From Chara braunii (taxonomy: Eukaryota; Streptophyta; Charophyceae; Charales; Characeae), in contig BFEA01000055.1 in the NCBI GenBank assembly GCA_003427395.1, positions 4,101,680 to 4,135,211 on the forward strand: a stretch of DNA of 33,532 nt, read 5' to 3'. This document shows, piece by piece, positions 26,392 to 33,532 of this stretch. The position numbers were made by a program, and so were the translations under genes. The first letter of the stretch is position 1, and every line of letters starts with the position of its first letter. Under the pieces are notes generated by a model. That model did not search any database. It saw only the letters and a list, made by a program, of their open reading frames with translations, and was not told the origin of the DNA.

Positions 26392-27290
26392 GTCTTCTCT
26401 GTTCTGCTCTCCCCTCTCTGTTTTCACATTTAATCAAGAATTTGTTTAAATTTTCTCCCAAAACAAGCAACACTCCTTCCTTCCATTTGGTCACGGTCAG
26501 GCACAGTGCAGTGTTGTTGTTTTTTCTCTGCCCCCCAGCTCACCAGTTAGGGAAGCCGTGGCCTCTCTATTTTTGCACCGCGAACTCTTGACAATTCGCA
26601 ACGTCTTCTCTATTTCTGTTTTTTTTTTGTTTTTTTGTTTTTTTGTTTTTTTTTTACACTATGGGCCTCGCTGCACTACTCTTGAAATGCACAAAAGACA
26701 AAAATCATGTCGCTGTATCTTTCCATGTTCTAGCGGAAGATTCACTCTCGTTTTGCACCTTTCAAGAGTAGTGCAGAGAGGCCCTATTTCTGTTCTCTTT
26801 TCCCCTCTGTTTTTGCATTGAATCAAGAATTTGTTTAAATTCTCTCCAAACACGAACAACCCTCCTTCCTTCCATTTGGCCAAGCACCAGTCCAGTGTTT
26901 TTTCTCCTTCTTTTTTTCCCAGCTCACCAGTTTGGGAAGGAGCAGCCTCTCTATTTTCGCACCGCGGACTCTGACAACTCGCAAGACCTTCTCTATTTCT
27001 GTTTTCTCTCTCTGTTTTTGCATTGAATTTTTTATTTTTTTTGGGTAGGTTCTGAAAAGAAAGATATGCTCCATGACATGGCAGAACCCCAGTTGAAAGA
27101 TATGTGAAGTGAGAGAGAAATATACTTCTGAGAGAAAAATATATGGCTGTCCCTCTATGAGGAGCATGCAGCTTTTTTTTTGAGTAGAAAGAGAAAAAGA
27201 AAATAATCTGTTTTTTCTCCGAACACGAACAACACTCTTTCCTTCCACTTGGGTAAGCACCAGCCCAGTGTTTTTTTTCTCAATTTTTCA
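26392..27290 (+). repeat. Tandem array of roughly 380-bp units (about 2.5)
   Basis: Repeated landmarks: AATCAAGAATTTGTTTAAAT (26433 and 26822), CTCC.AACACGAACAAC (26844 and 27217), CCTTCCTTCCATTTGG (three times, diverged), CCCAGCTCACCAGTT.GGGAAG and CTCTCTATTTT.GCACCGCG.AC (twice). The third unit is cut short. The first spacing is enlarged by the retroposed hairpin. No coding frame is shared by the units. Confidence 0.8.
26621..26784 (-). mobile_element. Retroposed hairpin RNA with 10-bp target duplication
   Basis: On the minus strand it starts GGGCCTCTCTGCACTACTCT at 26784, ends GTAGTGCAGCGAGGCCC near 26663, and carries an A-rich tail (T7-10/G repeats at 26621-26655). The two ends pair over about 25 bp (TGCACTACTCTTGAAA with its complement) and the pairing continues with wobbles into GTGCAAAA/TTTTGTGC, so the RNA is one long hairpin of about 125 nt. 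TATTTCTGTT flanks both sides (26611-26620, 26785-26794). The next tandem unit shows the same site unfilled (26992 region). No tRNA-type promoter boxes. Confidence 0.8.
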
Positions 27291-27807
27291 ATTCCCCCCC
27301 CCCCTCCCTCCCCCTCCTTCCCCCTCCCTTTTTTTTTTTTTATACAAGGTGGCGTTCCCCCCTTCTCCCTTTGTGAAGCAGCAGTTAAAAAAAAAAATGG
27401 AACAAACCCACACAGTCACATATTCTCAAATAAATTAACACACACTCACGCTATCCTTTATTCTTCCAAGTTCCAATTACGGGTGGGAGAATCAAGGCCA
27501 CTGCTTTCCAGAAATAGCTCCCCTAAACGCTCAATCACAGTGCTTTAAAGCACCAGTACATGGGCACCTGGGCCGCGGGCCTGACACCTCAAATTCTGGA
27601 GGCGCGAAATGAAAATGCGACCGCCGATCCAATTTATCAACGGCGGGCCCAGCTTTTCATGTGTTTCGGCCTTGTTTTCTTGTGGCGACAAGTTTCGGAC
27701 TGCAAGGCTGGGGCCGTGAACTAGTGGTTTAACAGGGCGGCATCAATTATTTCCTAAGGGGAAAGGACTAATAATCTGCTTCTTCACGAAAAGTAGAAGA
27801 AGCATGC
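27291..27807. other. No gene recognised
   Basis: C/T-rich low complexity to 27350, then unassigned sequence. GC-rich patches at 27560-27720 contain TTTCGGACTGCAAGGCTGGG, faintly like TTTCGGACTTGCAGGCCCCA at 8139-8158, possibly an old shared repeat. Confidence 0.45.
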
Positions 27808-27957
27808 TTTTTTTTTTTTTCTTCTTTTTTTTCTTTTTTGGGCAAGGCCTCTATCCCAGTGGTGGTAAGAGAACCACCAGGATTGGGGCTTTGCCTGTCG
27901 GGCTGCTCCATCTATTGGTGGGAAGCGTCACCTGCTGGAAATAGGGTCCAGCGTCCC
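27808..27957 (-). mobile_element. Hairpin SINE copy, TGGTGGT-stem subtype
   Basis: T/C tract 27808-27839, stem TGGTGGT...ACCACCA around AAGAGA, GGGCTGCTCCATCTATTGG, CTGGAAATAGGGTCCAGC, GTCCC at 27953-27957. The extra stem is again different in sequence but paired. Confidence 0.85.
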
Positions 27958-27966
27958 TTAGATACA

Positions 27967-28150
27967 TGATACATCATCTTTTTTCTTTTTTCTTTTTTTT
28001 TCTTTTCCGAGAATAGCCCTTGCGATATCCCTCCATCCTGGTGGTGGTAAGAGAACCGTCAGAATTGAGGGCTTATCTGTCGGGCTGCTCCATCTATTGA
28101 TGGGGAGCGGCACCTGCTGGAAACCAGGTCCAGCATTCCATTGATACATC
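27967..28150 (-). mobile_element. Hairpin SINE copy with 9-bp target duplication
   Basis: Close relative of the preceding copy (GTGGTGGTAAGAGAACC, GTCGGGCTGCTCCATCTATT). T tract 27979-28007; 5' end ATTCCAT at 28141. TGATACATC occurs at 27967-27975, just before the tract, and at 28142-28150, directly after the 5' end. This fixes the true 5' start of the family as ATGG(G)A rather than GGGA. Confidence 0.8.
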
Positions 28151-29639
28151 GTGTAGCACAGAGATTGGTGTTTTTTTATTTCTGGGGCTGTGGTTATTAT
28201 TGACTCGTCTCGGGGCTCCGTTATCCCATGGAGCTCCTAGTGTCACCCTTCCCTTTTTAGGAGCACCCCTTATCTATTAGCCCAGCCCTATTTCACCAGC
28301 CCCCCTGTTTGATTATTGTCCGTCCCTTTGAACCCTTTACATCCTATTCCCCCTTTACAATTTGACAAAATTGAACAGTCGTATACATGGCAGCCCCTTG
28401 TTCGTTATTGCTGTGTCTCTCCATTAGCACTCTATTACACCTCTGAATCAACCTACACCACCCCCCCCCCCCCCTGGGACCAGGTCCTACCCCCCTGAAT
28501 CAACGTAGTACCCTGCTACCCCCAAACCCGTGCAGTTCAGGAAGGCGTGTGTTGTTGTTAACAACCCGCCATTTGCAGCTGCACAGGCACAGGTGTCACC
28601 ACTGCAGAGGCACCCCTGTACTGAGGATGGCCAATGCCTGCTGACCCTCCTGCTGATTGAGTTGTCCGAGCTCGGAGCTCCCGCTGCTCTTGACAGACCG
28701 CACCCTGGAGGCAACAAAAATGTGTGCAACAGTTGCTGCAAGGGGCTTCCTCCCTTTTCCCAACTCCCGTCCTTGACAGTCGACTGCTCATGTATCTTAT
28801 GCTTTGTATGGTATCCTCCAGCACTTTGCCGTGTCAAGTAAGTCCTTTCTTTGAGCCAGAGCTTCCCCCTTCACCTCCACCGTGGAGATCAGTGCCGGTG
28901 GCCGTCAGGGGTCTCCTGGTGTTTCTTGTCGTGTCGTCTCTGTCCTTCTGACCTTTGTTGTCTCTCAACCACTGACCCTGCTACTTACACTGCCAGTTTG
29001 TCTGTGTCGATGTCACTCTGCTGTTGCATGCCCTGCTGTGTCCTCTTTGGTCCAGTTGTGAGGCAGGAATGGAGAGGGTAAGGAGGAGGGGACGGAGGCG
29101 GGGGGTTAGCGGGGGAGGGTTGCTGAGCTAGCGGTGGAGATTGTGAGGGCATCTGTGGAGGGGGTGGAGCACAGTGTTTGTTGGGACCATGGCCATATCA
29201 GCTCCTAGCCTGGAGCACAGTCTTTCCCTTGGGGCTGCATAAGTCATCCTTCCTACTTGTAGAGTTCCTACTTCCTACTGACCCAGTCCCCACCTGAAAA
29301 ATTGTCGACTATGTCCTCTTATCCTATCTCCCCCTATAATTTCTTAGTCCGGTGTCAATTCCAGGTATCTGCAACCCCCCGTGTCATGTGATGGACTGCA
29401 GGTCCAGCGTCCCTGTGAGTTCCACGATGAACATAGCATCCCTGAACATTGTGACTGTTTGTTTAGACAGACTTGTGACTGTACCGACTGCTAGCTGCAG
29501 GGCCTCTTCTACGAAGAAGGGATTTTGACAAGTAGCAGTACTCCGCAGACTTTGTTGGTTGCCTACATGACAGCACAGCTGCACAGGTAAGTGATCATGT
29601 ACACCAGTCCAGTGGCTGCTTCTAAAAGGACTCTGCTTC
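28151..29639. other. No gene recognised; one SINE stub
   Basis: Includes a C14 run near 28460 and purine-rich sequence at 29060-29170. A 5' stub of the hairpin SINE (CAGGTCCAGCGTCCC) is at 29399-29413. Open frames of up to about 115 residues overlap on opposite strands and have no recognisable domain. Confidence 0.45.
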
Positions 29640-29699
29640 TACCCTTTCACGCAGTGAGCAAACCCTTTTCGTCTCAGACTTGGGGCTCGGTGCTATCAT

Positions 29700-30314
29700 C
29701 TCTGAGTGAAAAGAAATCTCAAAGATAGAGTATCAGCTTGGTGCATGAAACACCTTAAGTTAATTTCAGTCAAGAAGATACAAGGCCAACCAAGTGGTTC
29801 GACTCAATGAAATCCAAACCTGCCAAGGTTGTTTCACTCCAATGGCAGATTGAACACCGATGTCTACCCACTAATGATTTGCTGATGGACAGATCCTCTT
29901 TAGAAAACAAAGGAATAGCCTCCCGATGGTGCAAATTTTGTAAACCGCTTTTCCCAGTGGACAGATCCCCTACATTATTGAGCATTTATTCATGCACTGC
30001 TCGGGATCCATATGGCTCTGGAGATGGTGGGACCATATACGGTCCCGATTAGGTCCACTAATACCATGGCCATGGGGATGGAGGGCTATCCTCTTGGAAT
30101 CATGGGTTTCAGAACCTTATGAGGAATTCACACAAAATATCGTCATAATTGGGAAAAGATTTGTCATGTGGGCCGTATGGTTGAGAAGATGTATGTATGA
30201 AATGGAAGGGGCCAGACTTGACGGCCCAGAGCTTACGAAAGCAATCAAACAACAAATACAAACGGACATTTCCACTGAAAAATGGGAACAGGTAAAAGAA
30301 AAAATAAAGAGAAA
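29700..30314 (+). pseudogene. LINE-F ORF2 C-terminus (zinc knuckle region)
   Basis: DRVSAWCMKHLK (about 29725), KSKPAKVVSLQWQIEHRC, LPTNDLLMDRSSLENKG and WCKFCKPLF (29807-29950), then in another frame MHCSGSIWLWRWWDHIRSR, MWAVWLRRCMYEMEGARLDG and IKQQIQTDI (29992-30290). The C-x2-C half and the H-x-C half of the knuckle are in different frames, so there is one shift near 29960. The match to LINE-B is clear throughout. Confidence 0.85.
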
Positions 30315-30938
30315 ACTACAGCGCAGTCAGGGATTGAGTTTGTAATTGCAGTTGAGGCAAAAGGGCCGGTAATGCTGAATGTATGTGACCTACGTTTCGG
30401 GTCCGGTGGGGTCGCGTGGGGGTGTGTTGTATTCGCGGGATTGCCTGAAGTGCAATTACAAACTGTTTTCGTGACTGCGCCGAAGTTACCCCAAAAATAA
30501 AAGCATTTATCTTCTCGAACTGAGATTCTCAAATACATTCACCAATTCAGTTCCAGCTGGCTGGTAGGTAACTACTGCTGTGTAGGGGAAGCTCATCGTA
30601 ATTACTAATGGACTACTAAACTTTCTTGCCCTGTTGTCAATCTCTTTGCCTTATTGATATCTCCGCTACTCCTCACCGTGTAGAAGATTGAAGTAGGGAT
30701 AGGTGAGGAGTTTCGTAGGGCAGAGATTAATCTGCACACAACGGTGTCAATCCTTCCTCACTGGGGGAGCAATCAATGCCCCGCGACTATGCTATATTTG
30801 TGTTATGCAGGGAAGCTGTCTCCAGGGGAGCAGTGGCTGAGGCTCTTCCAGCCCTAATGGGAAGAGGCGTGCGTATAAGTGTTGTAATCAATTTCATAAT
30901 TGGAGCCTTGGGCACTGGGCCCTTTCTTTTGGAAAAAA
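30315..30938 (+). mobile_element. Insertion in LINE-F with a LINE-type terminal motif
   Basis: Flanked by AAAGAGAAA at 30306-30314 and 30939-30947 (low complexity, so only moderate support). It begins with an inverted-repeat module (30320-30482) and ends with GCCTTGGGCACTGGGCCC (30905-30922) plus a short A run. A 3' end of LINE type on an element with no coding sequence suggests a non-autonomous retroposon. Confidence 0.55.
30320..30482. repeat. Long inverted repeat (MITE-like or RNA hairpin module)
   Basis: Left arm GCGCAGTCAGGG...AGTTTGTAATTGCAGTTGAGGC (30321-30358). The right arm (30443-30482), in reverse complement, reads GCGCAGTCACG...AGTTTGTAATTGCACTTCAGGC. The arms are about 40 bp with roughly 75-80% pairing and a 85-bp GC-rich loop. 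I saw no target duplication of its own, so it may be the 5' module of the surrounding insertion rather than a separate DNA transposon. Confidence 0.7.
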
Positions 30939-30960
30939 AAAGAGAAACCAGGGCAGGAAA

Positions 30961-31152
30961 TTGGGAAAAATAAAATGGGAAGGGGCTATGGGAGGGGATG
31001 ACGAAGAGATAAGTAGAGGTTATAGGCTAATCTTTGGAGACTGGACAACATGTGATCCATCTATTCCCCTACATTTTGTCCTTGATTTCCCTGACCCTTC
31101 CCCCCCCCCTCCATTGTCTATGGTACCCAGATCGTGGTTTGGCTATGACTGA
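30961..31152 (+). CDS. LINE-F mini-ORF (DWT...DFPDP motif)
   Basis: A 63-residue open frame: EEISRGYRLIFGDWTTCDPS, IPLHFVLDFPDPSPPPPLS, VPRSWFGYD, then stop. It is the counterpart of the LINE-B mini-ORF at 2008-2241. The two differ at most third codon positions while keeping F-x-DWT-x2-DP-x2-PL, DFPD-x-SPP and SW-(Y/F)-G. The start codon is uncertain, since the frame begins inside an A-rich stretch next to the insertion. Function unknown. Confidence 0.55.
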   Translation: MGKIKWEGAMGGDDEEISRGYRLIFGDWTTCDPSIPLHFVLDFPDPSPPPPLSMVPRSWFGYD

Positions 31153-31317
31153 AGTGGAAAGAAAGCAAGATGATAGTAAGGGTAGTGTTTTGGTCACAGA
31201 GTGTTGCAGAAGAGTGGGCTTGGGTCATGGGTAATTCTGGACTAGAAAAGGTTGCTAGATCTGGCGCCCATTGAAGGGTGAAGAGCTTTGGTCTCAGCCT
31301 ATGTACACACAAGCATA

Positions 31318-31318
<1 letters not shown>

Positions 31319-31350
<32 letters not shown>

Positions 31351-31415
31351 GGACAAAATGCTCCAATCTATTCGCGGGGAGCAACACGTGCTGGGAACCG
31401 GGCCCAGCGTCCCAT
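31319..31415 (-). mobile_element. Hairpin SINE copy (minimal type)
   Basis: A 30-base T tract, GCTCCAATCTATTCGCGGGG, AGCAACACGTGCTGGGAACC, GGGCCCAGCGTCCCAT. Arms CTGGG/CCCAG and GCTCC/GGAGC are intact. It is inserted in the end of LINE-F. Closest to the copy at 5229-5320. Confidence 0.85.
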
Positions 31416-31689
31416 ATAGAATTATACAAAAGATTTGAAATACTAGGGCCATTGCCTGGCTCCGGCTAAGAGCAATCTGAGAACTATGAAAAGGTTCTAG
31501 AAAGTATAGAAAAACATGGATACCTGCTAACCTATTGCTAGGCTACTCAAGCAGCACTTACTAAGTCAAAACGGAAAACCGGAGAAGCCCTTTGAATGCT
31601 CAGAACCCCTGGAATCCCCAGCAAAACATTCTGAAATTTTCTAACACTGTCTTATTCCCTGCCGAGCTTTCCCAGGCCTCATGCACCCA

Positions 31690-31890
31690 TCCTGCTAGGT
31701 TACAGGCCAACACAGCTCACCCCAGCTCCGGCCAGCGTCGTAGCGACAGCGACCCTTGGTTTTCCCTTGGAATGCCCGGCCCAAGGCATCCCCAGATCTC
31801 TCTACCAGGCCTCACGCTCCTGCTGTCAACAGGTTACAGGGCAGCCCCCCAGCTCCGGCCAGCGTCGTTCTGGCATCGAAAACCTGCAGA
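31690..31890 (+). repeat. Dimeric repeat family R2, plus strand
   Basis: Two modules GGTTACAGG.CA...CCCAGCTCCGGCCAGCGTCG at about 31698-31742 and 31830-31872, separated by CAGATCTCTCTACCAGGCCTCACGCTCCTGC-type sequence as in the 10.6 and 11.1 kb copies (longer strings shortened). The second ends TTCTGGCATCG, forming GCCAG-cgtcgtt-CTGGC. Confidence 0.7.
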
Positions 31891-32170
31891 TCCATGAATA
31901 TAACAGCATTACAAACCTAAAATGATTTTGCGAGAGCTACCCAGAATCCTAAGGCATTCTCAAGACCTCATGAGATAGGCTAAAACTTCAGAGTCTGAAA
32001 AGGCTTGGAAAATTATATGAGGGGGGGATCAAAACTGAAACTGCCTACCATCCAAAAACTCCCCCCCTAACAGACGGAACGTCGGTCCATGTTTTCAGTC
32101 CTCGTACCAGAACTGACTTGATATCTTCTTGATCCTTCCAATAGACTAAGTACTAAGTTTCCATGTTCAA
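31891..32170. other. No gene recognised
   Basis: Unassigned sequence between the R2 dimer and the next SINE. Confidence 0.5.
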
Positions 32171-32318
32171 ATGGGATGCTGGACCCGTTTTCCAGCAGGT
32201 GCAGCTCCCCACCAATAGATGGAGTGACCAGCATAGACCCTAGTAGGGAGGGGGGGGGGGCTTTATCACCCATCCTATTAGGGTCCACTGAGTCTTAAAA
32301 AAAAAAAAAAAAAAAAAA
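32171..32318 (+). mobile_element. Hairpin SINE copy, longer 3' variant (plus strand)
   Basis: ATGGGATGCTGGACCCGTTT, TCCAGCAGGTGCAGCTCCCC, ACCAATAGATGGAGTGACC, a G-rich interruption, then TAGGGTCCACTGAGTCTT and a 22-base A tail. It matches the subfamily at 24834-24961 through its whole 3' part. Confidence 0.85.
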
Positions 32319-32735
32319 GAAGAAGAAAAAGGCTCTGATTGATCCGCAGTTCATGTAGACAACGAGAACATTGGGCCTTTCTCCACTGCAGAACATTCTA
32401 AATGTATCTGAACCAGGTGATGGTCCTAGTACATTCAACATTTTGGACCAGTCCTGCTGCACCTTGTCCAAAATACAGTCTAGATTGTGCGGTGGACGGA
32501 GGCCCATGCCAAAATCTTGCACATTCAGCATAGTGGATCCCATCATCAAGAAGAATGATCTTTTTAGACTGCACCTCTACATTCTAGAGGATGAAGGGGT
32601 GGTGGAATGGGTAAAAGAACTACTGGCAGGAATGGGCCAGCCATGACGAAGGGAAACAGAAACTAGCGAACAAATTTAATTCGGGGATTAAAGAAATGGT
32701 AGGCTGGCTCCAGCTGTTCTTATTTATACACGCCA
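32319..32735. other. No gene recognised
   Basis: Unassigned. It continues from the A tail through (GAA)-rich sequence; one plus-strand open frame (about 91 residues) has no recognisable domain. Confidence 0.5.
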
Positions 32736-32805
32736 GAATCTCAGTTGGAAAGGCGTTCAAGCGGCACTCAGGAGATCGTGGGTTCAACTCCCATTCCCCA
32801 CAATA
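32736..32805 (+). ncRNA. tRNA-like module 1 (probable tRNA-derived SINE head)
   Basis: TCTCAGTTGGAAAGGCGTTC (A-box and D-arm like) is followed 40 nt later by GTGGGTTCAACTCCCAT, a well-paired T arm with a B box, then TTCCCCACA. The acceptor 5' strand does not pair and the anticodon arm is poor, so this is not a functional tRNA but fits a tRNA-derived sequence. Confidence 0.5.
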
Positions 32806-32857
32806 GTGCCTGTGGCATGCTTGGCCTCTTACCTTGGAGACAGCCAGTTGGTAAAGC

Positions 32858-33080
32858 AAGTGTGTGGTAGCTCATTGGACAGAGCTCCGGTGTTGCAACA
32901 GGAAGGTTGCGGGTTCGACTTTGTCAGGCCACAATTTCCCCCGAGCACAATTGGTTGGTGTCGATTGCACCCCAGGTACTTGCCCGGAGCGTGGCATAGC
33001 ACCCTTCAGCAAGGCCCTGAAGAGGTATCCAGTAGTTCGCAGCCAGGAGGCTGCGCTATACCGGTTGCATTTTGTCGCGT
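32858..33080 (+). mobile_element. tRNA-like module 2 with 150-bp body (tRNA-derived SINE candidate)
   Basis: GTGGTAGCTCATTGGACAGA then GCTCC gives a good D arm (GCTC/GAGC) and A box. A 7-base loop GTTGCAA could hold anticodon TGC. GCGGGTTCGACTTTG carries a B box but a badly paired T stem. About 150 bp of non-tRNA body follow (AGCACAATTGGTTGG, CACCCTTCAGCAAGGCCCTG, GCAGCCAGGAGGCTGCGC hairpin). Pol III-type head plus body suggests a SINE; I see no tail. Confidence 0.5.
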
Positions 33081-33532
33081 AGCGAGGATGTCTTTTTCAG
33101 GAAATGTCGACGACGGCAAAAGGGGTTTATAGGGCGGTAACATGGGTAATTGAAGGGTGCGGTCGCTGTCGGGGCAGAGACTGGTAGGCCGGGTGGTCGC
33201 GAGTGCGGTTGGAGGGGGGCCGACCAGCGGTCACGAAAAGCGGTCGGTGGGCCGTTTTCATGGACGGCGGCCGTTTTTCCATTTCGGGCGATATCGCGAG
33301 GGTGCGATTTTCAGATCCGGATTGGGAAGGCCGGGCTGAAGTGGGTTTGGAGGTGTGCACAGCAGAATGCTGGCGGCAGTCAGGGTGTTCGTATTAGTAT
33401 TCTATTCGAATTCACGCTGTGCGGGAAGATGCACTCGTTGTTTTTCCCGGGAGGAGTTAGGGCTTCGCCACACCTTTGTCGAAAAGGAAAGAGAATGAAT
33501 GCATCTTCAGCAGAAAGTGGTAAGATGCATCC
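33081..33532. other. No gene recognised (right edge)
   Basis: GC-rich unassigned sequence with many GGTCG/CGGCC motifs at 33170-33290. Overlapping open frames on both strands have no recognisable domain. Confidence 0.5.

Larger units (their letters stand above)
29640..31318 (+). mobile_element. LINE-F: plus-strand LINE 3' half with an insertion
   Basis: ORF2 C-terminus (about 29640-30314), an insertion (about 30315-30938), mini-ORF (30961-31152) and 3' UTR with the GGCGCC motif at 31263-31286. It ends at the T tract of a SINE (31319). It is the same family as LINE-B. In LINE-B the ORF2 stop and the mini-ORF are 26 nt apart; here they are about 640 bp apart because of the insertion. Confidence 0.8.

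Noticed and set aside
28530-28841. 103-codon plus-strand open frame with several Cys
   Set aside because: Opposite-strand frames of equal length overlap it and there is no domain or homologous copy in the window; too weak to call a gene.

Overview
The window is repeat-rich eukaryotic nuclear DNA with no host gene I can support. Almost everything recognisable is retrotransposon or transposon material: decayed LINEs whose ORF2 ends in a zinc-knuckle (zf-RVT-like) domain, a family of very short hairpin SINEs with A/T tails, two or three small inverted-repeat elements, microsatellites and tandem duplications. The zf-RVT-type LINE and a hAT-like MITE rich in TTCGG/CCGAA subterminal motifs fit a plant or streptophyte-alga genome (a charophyte is my best guess, low confidence; the sequence cannot prove it). 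Two Tn5/Nextera mosaic-end sequences and a cluster of Ns show a short-read, mate-pair-scaffolded assembly, so part of the structure near 24.8-26.1 kb is artificial.

Layout. 0-1.4 kb: diverged hairpin SINE, a 56-bp tandem repeat, and the 3' end of a plus-strand LINE (LINE-A). 1.4-4.2 kb: two hairpin SINEs and a minus-strand 5'-truncated LINE (LINE-B) with a 443-codon open stretch of ORF2 and a downstream mini-ORF. 4.2-9.5 kb: mostly unassigned, with a dimeric repeat, two hairpin SINEs and a LINE 3' end (LINE-C). 9.5-14.7 kb: one minus-strand LINE (LINE-D) broken into four pieces by three insertions: a 2.6-kb insertion with a 17-bp target duplication, a SINE with a 7-bp duplication, and a 357-bp hAT-like MITE with an 8-bp duplication. 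15.7-24.2 kb: one near-full-length but dead minus-strand LINE (LINE-E): ORF1 region, APE endonuclease, reverse transcriptase, zinc knuckle, mini-ORF and 3' tail. 24.4-26.4 kb: tandem repeats, SINEs, mate-pair adapter remnants and a false duplication around an inverted-repeat element. 26.4-27.3 kb: a roughly 380-bp tandem array carrying a retroposed hairpin RNA with a 10-bp target duplication and an empty paralogous site. 27.8-33.5 kb: more hairpin SINEs, a plus-strand LINE 3' half (LINE-F) with an insertion, dimeric repeats and two tRNA-like modules.

How the parts fit together. The LINEs share (1) a short ORF-like segment just after the ORF2 stop, conserved at the protein level in at least three copies, (2) a 3'-UTR motif GGCGCC...GGGTGAAGAG, and some 3' ends share (3) a terminal motif GCCTTGGGCAC.GGGCCC before the A tail. 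At 10.2-10.36 kb the hairpin-SINE 5' module is joined to a 69-nt tail about 91% identical to the 3' tail of LINE-E, which suggests that these short hairpin RNAs are mobilised by the LINE machinery. The hairpin arms change in a compensatory way between copies. The most interesting candidates for undescribed biology are this covarying hairpin SINE family, the LINE mini-ORF and the retroposed hairpin at 26.6 kb.
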